Below are positions 33,185 to 41,906 of a DNA stretch of 53,827 bases, in pieces (the first letter of the stretch is position 1; each line of letters opens with the position of its first letter). Made by a program: the position numbers and the translations under genes. Below the pieces are notes generated by a model. The model saw only the letters and a list, made by a program, of their open reading frames with translations. It was not told the origin of the DNA and ran no database searches. The DNA is from IMCC26077 sp964561165 (lineage in GTDB: Bacteria; Actinomycetota; Actinomycetes; Nanopelagicales; Nanopelagicaceae): positions 1-53,827 of the forward strand of contig CAZLOJ010000006.1 of assembly GCA_964561165.1 (NCBI GenBank), written 5' to 3'.

Positions 33185-33637
33185 TTACAGGTTCGCCAAA
33201 AGCTGCGCGACTGGTCCTGCGCCAGGTAGATAGGCATCTGGATCGATTTCGAGCCAAGGCGCAAGCACAAATGTGCGCATAGCCGCCCGCGGATGCGGCA
33301 ACGTCAGTATTTCACTCTCGTGTATAAGTTGATCGCACGTGATCAGATCAATATCAAGAGTTCGTGGGCCCCATCTCACCTCGTCATTGTCTCGGGTGCG
33401 CCCAAAAACTCTTTCAATAGCCTGACAGACTGTAAGTAATTCCTCTGGCTCAAGTTGCGTCTCAATTATCACAACCGCATTATGGTAGTCAGGTTGTGGT
33501 GGACCACCAACAGGACGATTTAAAAAGAAATTAGAGAGTGCAATTACTTCGCCTACCTCATTGAGCGCTTCTGCGGCAGAGCTCAAAATAGATTCAGAGT
33601 CGCCCAGATTCGATCCAAGGGAGAGAACCGCCCTCAT
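33185..33637 (-). CDS. folK: 2-amino-4-hydroxy-6-hydroxymethyldihydropteridine pyrophosphokinase
   Basis: A 150-residue kinase that transfers pyrophosphate from ATP to hydroxymethyldihydropterin. The start AVLSLGSNLGDSESIL (3-18), the RPVGGPPQPDYHNAVV segment (about 41-56), FGRTRDNDEVRWGPRTLDID (about 92-111, with the conserved DIDLI) and LPHPRAAMRTFVLAPW (about 124) are seen. Length is usual. The start overlaps the folB stop by four bases. It completes folE-folP-folB-folK, all transcribed in the same direction. Confidence 0.95.
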   Translation of the reverse strand: MRAVLSLGSNLGDSESILSSAAEALNEVGEVIALSNFFLNRPVGGPPQPDYHNAVVIIETQLEPEELLTVCQAIERVFGRTRDNDEVRWGPRTLDIDLITCDQLIHESEILTLPHPRAAMRTFVLAPWLEIDPDAYLPGAGPVAQLLANL

Positions 33638-33993
33638 CGCTTGCGCTCTACTACTACCGCAACGTCGAGAAACTCCACTGGTATTGGCGCCTGGGGTTTG
33701 TGAACTGTGACGACCACTCGCTGCACCCGACGAAATTTCTTCAAAATCAAATCAGCAATCTTTCCGGCAACCGCCTCAATCAAATTAAATGGCGCGCCTT
33801 CGACTACCTCTTTCGCTACTAGGGCTACCTCTGCATAGTTCACAGTCTTGGAAAGATCATCAGATTTAATAGCACTATTGAGGTTTGCATGTAGCTCTAC
33901 ATCGATTACAAAATCCTGACCTATTGCGCGTTCCTCAGCGAGAACGCCATGAAAACCGAAAGCTCTGATCCCGGTGATGAGAATTTTATCCAT
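33634..33993 (-). CDS. folB: Dihydroneopterin aldolase
   Basis: A 119-residue enzyme converting dihydroneopterin to hydroxymethyldihydropterin and glycolaldehyde. The GIRAFGFHGVLAEERAIGQD (about 8-27) segment contains the conserved catalytic Glu and His, and VNYAEVALVAKEVVEGAPFNLIEA (about 51-74, split by the usual strand) gives the pterin pocket Glu; the catalytic Lys is in VVTVHKPQAPIP (about 95-106). The gene overlaps folP by eight bases at its start and folK by four at its end. Confidence 0.94.
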   Translation of the reverse strand: MDKILITGIRAFGFHGVLAEERAIGQDFVIDVELHANLNSAIKSDDLSKTVNYAEVALVAKEVVEGAPFNLIEAVAGKIADLILKKFRRVQRVVVTVHKPQAPIPVEFLDVAVVVERKR

Positions 33994-34801
33994 TGAAAGA
34001 AACCTTTACTTTCTCAACTTGTGCAATCGCTTCCTTATGTGGCCGCACCGAATGCGTTCGCACCGCCCACACTCCTTGGGATGCGCAAAATGATGTTACT
34101 GCAACGCTCGCCTCTTCGCGTTCCTCTGGTTTTAGGTTCTCACCAAGAAATCGCTTTCGCGATGCGCCGATCAGAATAGGTAGCCCGAGTTCAGATAGCT
34201 GTTCGATTCCACGGAGTAACTCCCAGTTCTGGGCAGGCAATTTGGAGAAACCGATGCCTGGATCGACTATCAACTGCTCTCGCCTTACTCCAGCTGCAAT
34301 TAGGGCAGATATTCGCACTTCTAGTTCACTGTGAACTTCTGCGACGACATCCTGGTACTCGCTCTTGTCCATCATATTCGCCGAATGACCGCGCCAATGC
34401 ATAGCTACATATCGCACATCGCTCTGCGCAATTACTGATGACATTTTTTCATCAGCTAATCCACCGCTCACATCATTGATGAAATGAACACCTAATTCAA
34501 TGGCCGCTGCTGCGACGCTGGCGCGCATCGTGTCAACGCTCACCGTCGCGCCAAGTGCAAGCGCCTCTTTTACAACTGGCAAAACCCGAGCACGTTCATC
34601 TTCTTCAGAGACGCGGGTGGCACCAGGACGGGTCGATTCACCGCCAATATCAACGATGTCGACATCTTCTGCAAGCATCTCTGATATGCGGGCGCTTGCA
34701 TCATCCAACGCAAGATATTTACCGCCATCTGCAAACGAATCTGGGGTTACATTCACAATCCCCATCACCAGAGTGCGATGTGCCATCACATTACCTGCCA
34801 A
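33986..34801 (-). CDS. folP: Dihydropteroate synthase
   Basis: A 271-residue TIM-barrel enzyme joining hydroxymethylpterin pyrophosphate to p-aminobenzoate, the target of sulfonamides. Diagnostic segments are VMGIVNVTPDSFADGGKY (about 12-29), DIVDIGGESTRPGA (about 46-59), FINDVSGG (about 111), LIVDPGIGFSK (about 175-185) and LPILIGASRKRFLG (about 203-216). All conserved substrate-binding residues seen in the family appear intact. It overlaps folE by 11 bases and folB by eight, so expression of the whole fol set is coupled. Confidence 0.95.
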   Translation of the reverse strand: MAGNVMAHRTLVMGIVNVTPDSFADGGKYLALDDASARISEMLAEDVDIVDIGGESTRPGATRVSEEDERARVLPVVKEALALGATVSVDTMRASVAAAAIELGVHFINDVSGGLADEKMSSVIAQSDVRYVAMHWRGHSANMMDKSEYQDVVAEVHSELEVRISALIAAGVRREQLIVDPGIGFSKLPAQNWELLRGIEQLSELGLPILIGASRKRFLGENLKPEEREEASVAVTSFCASQGVWAVRTHSVRPHKEAIAQVEKVKVSFNG

Positions 34802-35411
34802 GAATGAGACTTAGCGCCTCTGCACGCGTGGTGGCATCTCGGAGAATTCCCCGGACTGCACTTGTCGTTGTTCGCGCTTTTGGTTTCTTTGCGCCACGCA
34901 TTGACATGCACAAGTGCTCGGCATCAATAATGACAATCGCGCCGGCAACTTCGAGAATCTCAACGAGAGCGTCAGCAATTTGAGTAGTGAGCCGTTCTTG
35001 CACTTGCGGCCTACGCGCAAATAGATCAACGACTCGCGCTAACTTAGAGAGTCCAGTAATTCGCCCTGATTCTCCCGGGATATAACCGATGTGTGCTAGA
35101 CCATGAAATGGAGTGAGGTGGTGCTCGCAATGCGAGAAGATCTCGATGTCCCGAACGATAATCAACTCTCGATGTCCAGCATCGAAAGTTGTCGTGAGCA
35201 CCTCTTCAGGTGACATCCATAAACCTGCGAAGTTCTCGCGGAACGCTCGAGCAACTCGTGCCGGCGTATCTTTCAACCCATCTCGTTCTGGATCCTCGCC
35301 CAGCGCAAGGAGTAATTCTCGAACTGCTCGCTCTGCACGCTCCTGATCAAAAGGTGCATTTGCCTTACCCTCGAATGGAGAGGTGAAAGATATTGGAGTT
35401 ATTTCATCCAT
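34791..35411 (-). CDS. folE: GTP cyclohydrolase I
   Basis: A 206-residue enzyme opening GTP to dihydroneopterin triphosphate, the first step of folate synthesis. The zinc and substrate motifs EIFSHCEHHLTPFHG (about 90-104, Cys and His ligands), GYIPGESGRITGLSKLARVV (about 108-127), RRPQVQERLT (about 133) and IVIIDAEHLCMSMRG (about 158-172, second Cys ligand) are present. The ATG lies inside the ftsH end with an eight-base overlap. ftsH-folE-folP-folB-folK is the standard order in Actinomycetota. Confidence 0.96.
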   Translation of the reverse strand: MDEITPISFTSPFEGKANAPFDQERAERAVRELLLALGEDPERDGLKDTPARVARAFRENFAGLWMSPEEVLTTTFDAGHRELIIVRDIEIFSHCEHHLTPFHGLAHIGYIPGESGRITGLSKLARVVDLFARRPQVQERLTTQIADALVEILEVAGAIVIIDAEHLCMSMRGAKKPKARTTTSAVRGILRDATTRAEALSLILGR

Positions 35412-37335
35412 TTGCTGGCTTCTCAGATTTCTCGAAAACTACAGGTGGCTGATTAGAGGGTTTACGGTCTTTCGAGCCGGTCCAGGGCTTTCGTGCTGGC
35501 CACTGCTGAACTTTTGCGAAAATTTGCGCGACCTCATCTTTTTCCAATGTTTCGCGCTCCATTAATTCCAAAACTAGATTATCGAGCGTCTCTCGATTCG
35601 CTACGAGAATTTCATATGCCTCTTGATGGGCGTTATCAATCAATTCTCGGACTTCTTCATCGATGATTCCCGCAATTTCCTCAGAGTAATCACGTTGATG
35701 GCCGTAACTCATTCCGACAAATGGTTCGCCACTAACCTTGCCAAGTTTTATCGCACCAATTCGCTCGCTCAATCCATACTCCATCACCATTGCGCGCGAG
35801 AGCGCAGTTGCCTTCTCAATGTCGTTTGCAGCCCCAGTGGTTGGATCATGAAATATCAATTCCTCTGCAGCACGTCCACCCAACGTATACGCCAATTCGT
35901 CGAGCATTTGATTTCGAGACTTAGAGTATTTATCTTCATCGGGAAGAACCATCGTGTAACCAAGAGCTCTTCCTCTTGGCATGATGGTTATCTTCTGTAC
36001 TGGGTCGGTATTCGGTAACGCATGTGCGACGAGCGCATGTCCACCTTCGTGGTAGGCAGTAATCAACCGCTCTTTCTCATTCATTAAGCGACTAACTTTC
36101 TGCGGACCAGCCATGACTCGATCTATCGATTCTCCCAGCGCCTCATTTGTAATCGTGTCGAGATCCTTACGCGCAGTAAGAAGCGCAGCCTCGTTCACCA
36201 CGTTTGCGAGATCAGCTCCAGTAAAACCAGGGGTGCGTCGAGCAAGGCTTAACAAATCCACATCCTCAGCGAGCGGTTTATTCTGAGCATGGATTTTCAA
36301 AATAGCTTCGCGACCTTTTAAGTCAGGGCGATCTACAGGAATCTGTCGGTCGAACCGACCAGGGCGTAACAGCGCTGGATCAAGGATGTCAGGGCGATTC
36401 GTTGCAGCAATCATGATTACCGAACCATTTGCTTCGAAACCATCCATTTCGACAAGGAGTTGATTTAGGGTCTGCTCCCGCTCATCATGGCCACCACCCA
36501 TGCCCGCTCCACGATGGCGACCTACCGCATCAATCTCATCGACAAAAACGATTGCTGGTGCATTGGCCTTGGCTTGCGTGAACATATCGCGCACTCGGGC
36601 AGCACCAACACCAACGAACATCTCGACGAAATCAGAGCCTGAAATAGAGAAGAATGGCACGTTCGCCTCACCAGCAACTGCGCGTGCGAGCAAGGTCTTT
36701 CCTGTTCCCGGCGGACCGTAAAGAAGGACGCCTTTCGGGATTTTTGCTCCTAGTTTCTGATACTTCGTTGGGTCAACGAGAAAGTCTTTGATTTCACGGA
36801 GCTCCTCAATTGCTTCGTCAGCTCCTGCTACATCAGTGAATTTTGTTTGTGGCTTATCTTTCTCATTTAACTTTGCTCGAGAACGCCCAAACTGAAAAGC
36901 TCTGCCACCACCCTGTGCTCGAGAAATTAGATAGAAAAATAGAAACGCAATAAGCACAAATGGAATCAATGTGAATAATAGTGAGACCAGAAGTGATTGT
37001 CGGGTAACTTTTACATTCCACTTATTTGGTGGTGGATTTTCGCTAAGTATCTTTACGAGTTCGACTTCTTGATTAGCTAAATATGACGCTTGCAGTTTCG
37101 ATGAGTCTGAGATTTTCACGCCACCTTTTAAAACTACTCGGATCTGCTGATCTTGCGCAAGAAGTAATGCGGAATCGACTTGGCTAGCGGTTATCGCACC
37201 GATGATCGTCTGCGTATCGACCTCTTTGAATGATTTTCCGATATTGGAGATCTGTGAGTACCCAAAGAAAAGCAAAATTGCGAGAAGGATCCATATGATC
37301 GGATTCTTCAACGCTACAAAAAAACGCTTCTTCAT
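35404..37335 (-). CDS. ftsH: Membrane-bound ATP-dependent zinc metalloprotease FtsH
   Basis: A 643-residue membrane AAA protease that degrades damaged and short-lived membrane and cytoplasmic proteins. Two membrane helices (about 9-27 and 118-138) enclose an external domain. The AAA module has GPPGTGKTLLA (about 207), Walker B APAIVFVDEIDAVG (about 259-272) and the second region of homology AATNRPDILDPALLRPGRFD (about 311-330). The protease has the zinc motif AYHEGGHALVAH (about 427), where HEGGH replaces the common HEAGH, and the third ligand Asp is likely in ATGAANDIEKAT (about 500). It follows hpt by six bases, with no clear ribosome site. Confidence 0.97.
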   Translation of the reverse strand: MKKRFFVALKNPIIWILLAILLFFGYSQISNIGKSFKEVDTQTIIGAITASQVDSALLLAQDQQIRVVLKGGVKISDSSKLQASYLANQEVELVKILSENPPPNKWNVKVTRQSLLVSLLFTLIPFVLIAFLFFYLISRAQGGGRAFQFGRSRAKLNEKDKPQTKFTDVAGADEAIEELREIKDFLVDPTKYQKLGAKIPKGVLLYGPPGTGKTLLARAVAGEANVPFFSISGSDFVEMFVGVGAARVRDMFTQAKANAPAIVFVDEIDAVGRHRGAGMGGGHDEREQTLNQLLVEMDGFEANGSVIMIAATNRPDILDPALLRPGRFDRQIPVDRPDLKGREAILKIHAQNKPLAEDVDLLSLARRTPGFTGADLANVVNEAALLTARKDLDTITNEALGESIDRVMAGPQKVSRLMNEKERLITAYHEGGHALVAHALPNTDPVQKITIMPRGRALGYTMVLPDEDKYSKSRNQMLDELAYTLGGRAAEELIFHDPTTGAANDIEKATALSRAMVMEYGLSERIGAIKLGKVSGEPFVGMSYGHQRDYSEEIAGIIDEEVRELIDNAHQEAYEILVANRETLDNLVLELMERETLEKDEVAQIFAKVQQWPARKPWTGSKDRKPSNQPPVVFEKSEKPANG

Positions 37336-37341
37336 GATCTG

Positions 37342-37893
37342 TTATGAATACATCTTCGGCGCAAGTACAGCTACGCAATCAAGGTTTCGATACTTCTCAG
37401 AGAAATCTAAGCCGTAGCCGACAACGAAAGCGGGTGGAATATCAAAACCAACATATTTAACGTCAACATGCACCTTGGCGGCTTCAGGTTTTCTGAAGAC
37501 AGTGAATATCTCTACCGATTTAGCGCCACGAGAGAGCAGGTTTGTTTGCAGCCATGAGAGCGTCAAACCGGAGTCGACGATATCTTCCACGATGAGTACA
37601 TCGCGGCCAGTGATGTCTCTATCCAAATCCTTCAAGATTCGAACGACGCCACTGGATTTCGTGCCCGATCCATATGAAGAGACTGCCATCCAATCCATTT
37701 CGACATGGCGCTGCATCGCTCGCGCCAAATCCGCCATCGCCATTACGGCACCTTTGAGTACACCTACTAATAGCAAGTCTCGATCGCCATAATCTTTAGA
37801 AATCGCTGCAGCTATCTCGACAATTCGATTATGAATTTGCTCTCGAGTTGCAACTACTTCTGTGATGTCATCTTTGACTCGCTCTAGGTCCAC
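37342..37893 (-). CDS. hpt: Hypoxanthine phosphoribosyltransferase
   Basis: A 183-residue purine salvage enzyme converting hypoxanthine or guanine plus PRPP to nucleotide. LLLVGVLKGAVMAMADLARA (about 40-59), the flexible loop region SSYGSGTKSSG (about 75) and the PRPP-binding motif VLIVEDIVDSGLTLSWL (about 99-115) are diagnostic, as is YVGFDIPPAFVVGYGLDFSE (about 151-170). The start is GTG at 37893 with GGGAG about 11 bases upstream. It lies between tilS (24 bases) and ftsH (six bases), an order conserved across many bacteria. Confidence 0.95.
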   Translation of the reverse strand: MDLERVKDDITEVVATREQIHNRIVEIAAAISKDYGDRDLLLVGVLKGAVMAMADLARAMQRHVEMDWMAVSSYGSGTKSSGVVRILKDLDRDITGRDVLIVEDIVDSGLTLSWLQTNLLSRGAKSVEIFTVFRKPEAAKVHVDVKYVGFDIPPAFVVGYGLDFSEKYRNLDCVAVLAPKMYS

Positions 37894-37917
37894 TGTGGCG
37901 CCACTCCCGTTCTACTA

Positions 37918-38865
37918 CTACTCCTGTGAGAGCGCTAGTCTGCCCGACTCTCGGCGAGCTGTAACACCGGCTGGCAGAGCCACCGCCCCTTGGCCGTGCC
38001 ACTGGCTGATGAGCGCATCGACCCAATCCAGCTGTTCCGCCGAAATCCGGGTGGCTCCCAAACGCGCGATTGCGCGACGAAGCACCCGTTTCCGGAGCGC
38101 CGCTGGCAGTCGCTCGAGCAGCTCCACTTCGATTGATACCGGATTAGCGAGAGTGGCAAAAATCTCGTCTGTGAGAATTTCGAGCGCGTCAGAATCTTCT
38201 CGAAAAATTCGCGCCGAACGAGCCAGCGCCTCTTTGATGCCAGGGCCTAGTCGAGATTCCATGAGCGGCAAGATCTGCTTTCGAATCCTTACTCGAGTAA
38301 ATCGCTCATCATCATTATGTGGATCACTCCAATAATCAATCTTAGCTTCTCTGCATGCTGCATTAATCTCTTCGCGAGTGAGAGAGAGAAATGGACGAAT
38401 GTACAAACCACTCTGTGTTGCCATGCCAGCTAGTGACTTAGTTCCGGCGCCTTGCGTCAATCCAAGTACGACGCTTTCGGCAAGATCATCTTGATTATGT
38501 CCGAGAAAAATTGCAGTCGCCTTTAGTTTCTCTGCTGACGCTGCGAGCGCTAAATAACGTGCGCTGCGCGCATCTGCTTCAAGACCATCTTTTTTCAAGA
38601 CATCGACTTTAATAACTTCAACCGCTGAGATTCCCATCTCATGTAGTCGATTTTTTGCTTGTTCCGCGATTTCTCCCGACCGTTCCTGTAACTGATGATC
38701 GATGACTACAGCAGTGATACGAAGCGAGTCTTTCGCTCCCTCGAGGTTTAAGCAATGCGCAAGTAATAATGAATCTGCGCCGCCGGAGACTGCGACGAGA
38801 ACGTGATCTCCAGGGCTAAGTAATGTGAGCGTTTGTCGGACCGCATGGCGAGCCTTGGTGATCAT
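37918..38865 (-). CDS. tilS: tRNA(Ile)-lysidine synthetase
   Basis: A 315-residue ATP-pyrophosphatase that modifies C34 of the AUA-reading tRNA-Ile to lysidine. The PP-loop VLVAVSGGADSLLLAHCL (about 22-39), the HNQDDLAESVVLGLTQGAG segment (about 122-140) and YIRPFLSLTREEI (about 152) are clear. Length suits the short actinobacterial form. TAGGCT sits six bases before its ATG with no ribosome site, so tilS probably begins the long operon as a leaderless message. It has 21 bases to the NlpC/P60 gene end upstream. Confidence 0.95.
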   Translation of the reverse strand: MITKARHAVRQTLTLLSPGDHVLVAVSGGADSLLLAHCLNLEGAKDSLRITAVVIDHQLQERSGEIAEQAKNRLHEMGISAVEVIKVDVLKKDGLEADARSARYLALAASAEKLKATAIFLGHNQDDLAESVVLGLTQGAGTKSLAGMATQSGLYIRPFLSLTREEINAACREAKIDYWSDPHNDDERFTRVRIRKQILPLMESRLGPGIKEALARSARIFREDSDALEILTDEIFATLANPVSIEVELLERLPAALRKRVLRRAIARLGATRISAEQLDWVDALISQWHGQGAVALPAGVTARRESGRLALSQE

Positions 38866-38871
38866 GGCTAT

Positions 38872-38877
38872 AGCCTA
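38872..38877 (-). promoter_or_regulatory. -10 element TAGGCT, leaderless tilS start (operon promoter)
   Basis: TAGGCT on the minus strand, then ATAGCC, then the ATG of tilS at 38865. It would drive the tilS-hpt-ftsH-fol-pan-nad-coaX-lysS operon. The same hexamer serves proC and radA. Confidence 0.5.
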
Positions 38878-38886
38878 GACCTGGAG

Positions 38887-40176
38887 TTAGACCCGTCCAC
38901 CAAATGGAATTAAGCCCGGAATCGAATAAATCGAGCTGTAAAGCAATCCCTTGCGGGTGTTATGCGCCTCCCACATCATTCCATTTCCAGCGTAGATAGT
39001 GATGTGATGAATGGTGCTGATATCCGCTTTATACGAGTAATACAACAAATCCCCGGGTTGCAATTCATTGAGTGGAATTCGTTTTGTCCAACTGTAGTAA
39101 ATGCGCGAGTTAACCCGATCCCACTCTGGATAACCTAGGCCTGCTGAGCGATACGCTGCATAAACCAACCCCGAGCAATCAAAACTGTTGGGTCCCTCGT
39201 TGCCCCATACATAAGGCTTTCGAGCAATAACTTGTTTCTTGGCGAAAGCGACTGCGTCAGTGCGGATTGACTCGTTTGAACGAATAGTGGTTCGCCCCTT
39301 CGTGAAACCAATTCCATTGACGGGCCAGATTTTGGCTTTCACATCGGTTTGTTCAGCGCGAGCTGCCAATGCCTCTTCGAGAATTGCTAATTGACGTTGC
39401 TGCTCTAGCGTTACACGTTTCTTCCGTGCGCTTAAAAGTTCAGCAATTAATTTATCTTGCATCTGTTGCAGCTTCTTCACTTCAACTTCTTGCGCATCGC
39501 GGGCTTGGTCAGCCTCTTTTTTCGCAGCTGCTACGCGGGCAGTCGCATCAGCTTGTTCCTTCCGAGCAGCAACCGCCTCGACTCTTGCTTCTTCAGCCTC
39601 GATTTTCGCCAATCGAGCAGACTCTTCAGCAACTTTCAAACGCAAGAGAATACTGCTGTTGTTCTCGCCTACAGCATCTAGAGTTGATAGGCGATCCATC
39701 AAATCTTGCGGCCCATCAGCGTGGAGGATTGAATCAAAATCGGTGAAACCAGAACCCATTATGTAGGCATTAGCTGCAACTTTGCCGATGTGATTCTTAG
39801 ATGAGACCACAGCAACTTGGGCAATGTTGGATTTCTTGTTTGCAGCATCCTCTTTCTTCCGCGCGATCTCGGCTTTTTTGGTCGCAATCTCTAGTTTTTT
39901 CAATTCCTGAAGATATCGATTACGTGCAGCGACTGCCTTTGCGGTAAGTACTTTGAGTTGATTGGAAGCAGCATTGAGCTGGGCCTTAGCTTTATCAGCA
40001 GCAGCCTTCTTCTCAGCCTCTTTCTTCTTCGCCTCATTGATTTCGGCAATAGTAGGTTTGCGCGTCTTTGCCTCTGCACTCGTTAGATGTGCTGAGACAT
40101 TGATGGACACCAAAAGGGTAAGGGAGAGCGCAACTGATAATGCGCGCTTTATAACCACGTGCACTCTCGCTCTCAT
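38887..40176 (-). CDS. Secreted NlpC/P60 peptidoglycan endopeptidase with coiled-coil (RipA-like)
   Basis: A 429-residue exported hydrolase. The signal peptide spans about 1-36 (VIKRALSVALSLTLLVSINV... SAEA). An Ala/Lys/Glu-rich coiled coil covers about 42-285. The NlpC/P60 domain (about 300-429) has the catalytic Cys in NSFDCSGLVYAAYR (about 338), the His in IHHITIYAGNG (about 393) and a third polar residue in WEAHNTRKG (about 405). Such enzymes cut peptidoglycan stem peptides during division; the coiled coil normally blocks or positions the active site and may respond to partners such as FtsX. It sits next to the tilS operon and before the nuclease-PASTA gene on the same strand. Confidence 0.92.
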   Translation of the reverse strand: MRARVHVVIKRALSVALSLTLLVSINVSAHLTSAEAKTRKPTIAEINEAKKKEAEKKAAADKAKAQLNAASNQLKVLTAKAVAARNRYLQELKKLEIATKKAEIARKKEDAANKKSNIAQVAVVSSKNHIGKVAANAYIMGSGFTDFDSILHADGPQDLMDRLSTLDAVGENNSSILLRLKVAEESARLAKIEAEEARVEAVAARKEQADATARVAAAKKEADQARDAQEVEVKKLQQMQDKLIAELLSARKKRVTLEQQRQLAILEEALAARAEQTDVKAKIWPVNGIGFTKGRTTIRSNESIRTDAVAFAKKQVIARKPYVWGNEGPNSFDCSGLVYAAYRSAGLGYPEWDRVNSRIYYSWTKRIPLNELQPGDLLYYSYKADISTIHHITIYAGNGMMWEAHNTRKGLLYSSIYSIPGLIPFGGRV

Positions 40177-40247
40177 TGCCGCTGGGACGGGGAAGTCGCG
40201 GCTTATCTAGCTATAAGGATAAAACAAGCACCCTGGAAATTCGTGGA

Positions 40248-41906
40248 TTAACGCTTCACATCTATATATACAGTCACGGTCCCATTTGGTGGCAAGTTGG
40301 TACCTGCTTTGGGATTCTGATCGACCACGCTCTTTTCACTTGTACTGCTAGTGGTGCCAGTCATGGCTCCACCTGCAACTTCACCACTTTTATCGATCAG
40401 CACGACATTCAATTGGAGCGGGTTGAGCGCCACTGCTGCCTGCTCTGCTGTGAGGCCGGTCATATCCGGCACGACACGACCATACTTCCCAGGATTGAGC
40501 GCAATGGAGAGCGTCTGTGGCAAGGGAATCGCCCGTTCGCTGCCATCACCATTCTTTGTCAACCAATCGGGTCTTACGCAATCTAGAGGAATGCAATGGC
40601 GATGCATCCATGCCCGCATATTTCCACCACCATTGACTAGCAACGGTGTCTGCAAGTAGATGCCATCACCAGTGTATTTACTTCCTGCTGAGGAAGGATT
40701 CTGAAGTATTGCCTTCGTTAAACCAAGGGCAATCTCATCTTGACTGATTGGAAAATTAGGTAGCGCTGCACCGAGATAGATAGTCAGGATTCCTTGTGGA
40801 TTGAGTATGGTCCCTAATGGAATTGCAAACTTTGGGTCGATGAGTTCTAACGAAGTATCTCGAATGCTCCACCCAGAGAGGTCAATCTTTTGATCAGTTC
40901 GATTTCGAAGAATCACATGTTCGCCAAATGGATGCTCGCCGGAGATTGGTGAATCAGTTTCTACCCAAATCTCGATAGCTCCAATTGGAGTCTTGTCCTT
41001 CTCATTTTTGCAGAATTCTCCCGACCAAATTCCAACGCCACTACCAGCTGCGGAATTGAGCACCTCTAAGTATTGATAATTGCGAACGTATTCGTTCTCA
41101 TTGGGAAACCACATTGCAAGACCAGCTTCAAGAAGTTTTGCTTGAACATCCAAAGTGAAATTTCCTTGAGAATCTTTTGCAAAAATGTATCGGTATGGGC
41201 GAGCCAATGCCTGAAAATTATTTGAAGAGGCGTAATTATTCGATCGAAGTTGGACCTCTGCGCCAACAGGCAACAGAGATTGCAACAGCCTGGTCGCTTC
41301 GATACCACCACATTGAGCCAATTGTGTCGGCTTGGCCGTTTCAGGTGCTTGTACCCCAATCAAGCGAACATCTAATTCGCCACGACAAGTCTGAACTAGA
41401 ACGGTATCGCCATCGACAACCCGTACTACCTTTCCACTCTCCCAAATGGATTCGCCATCAAGAGCCACTGCTGGCGGGCATTCCGGCGGTAGATACACAG
41501 TGGGGCGCGCAGCAATGAATTCGATAAGTACTTGCGGACTCTTGAGAATCTGATTAAAGATTCGATTACTTTGATTCCTAATTTGAACTTCGCCATTCAA
41601 CGCTTTCAATAATCCTTGAACTTGCGTACGAAGGAAGTTATGTGCTGCTTGATACTCGGCTCCTTTACCCTTGGTTTCAGCGCGTAACCGAAGGAACTCT
41701 TCCTGGGCGAAAGTAGTTCGCTCCAGCATCGGTGCCATAGTGGTAGTCAACGAAACAAAGCGAGCTTGTATTGAAACCACTTGATCATCTGGAATTGCTA
41801 ATTCACTGAGCGAGGTAATTGCATTTCCGGGAAATGTCGAAGTCGAAGCAAACCCGATTAATAAACAAGCGACGATAAATGATCGTAAGAATCGTGACAT
41901 TCTCAC
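40248..41906 (-). CDS. Secreted thermonuclease-like protein with lamin-tail and PASTA domains
   Basis: A 552-residue exported protein. Signal peptide about 1-29; helical region about 35-140; SNase-like domain about 157-300 with VVRVVDGDTVLVQTC (Asp), VRLIGVQAPETAKP (Arg and Glu) and ARPYRYIFA (Arg), so the thermonuclease catalytic set appears intact. A lamin-tail (LTD) domain follows at about 315-440 (GEHVILRNRTDQKIDLSGWSI...). The last 77 residues form a PASTA domain (VPDMTGLTAEQAAVALNPLQ ... VDQNPKAGTNLPPNGTV), known to bind peptidoglycan or muropeptides. A cell-wall-anchored nuclease for scavenging external DNA is a reasonable inference. The first codon is GTG, overlapping the permease stop as GTGA; an ATG two codons later is the alternative. 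Confidence 0.85.
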   Translation of the reverse strand: MRMSRFLRSFIVACLLIGFASTSTFPGNAITSLSELAIPDDQVVSIQARFVSLTTTMAPMLERTTFAQEEFLRLRAETKGKGAEYQAAHNFLRTQVQGLLKALNGEVQIRNQSNRIFNQILKSPQVLIEFIAARPTVYLPPECPPAVALDGESIWESGKVVRVVDGDTVLVQTCRGELDVRLIGVQAPETAKPTQLAQCGGIEATRLLQSLLPVGAEVQLRSNNYASSNNFQALARPYRYIFAKDSQGNFTLDVQAKLLEAGLAMWFPNENEYVRNYQYLEVLNSAAGSGVGIWSGEFCKNEKDKTPIGAIEIWVETDSPISGEHPFGEHVILRNRTDQKIDLSGWSIRDTSLELIDPKFAIPLGTILNPQGILTIYLGAALPNFPISQDEIALGLTKAILQNPSSAGSKYTGDGIYLQTPLLVNGGGNMRAWMHRHCIPLDCVRPDWLTKNGDGSERAIPLPQTLSIALNPGKYGRVVPDMTGLTAEQAAVALNPLQLNVVLIDKSGEVAGGAMTGTTSSTSEKSVVDQNPKAGTNLPPNGTVTVYIDVKR

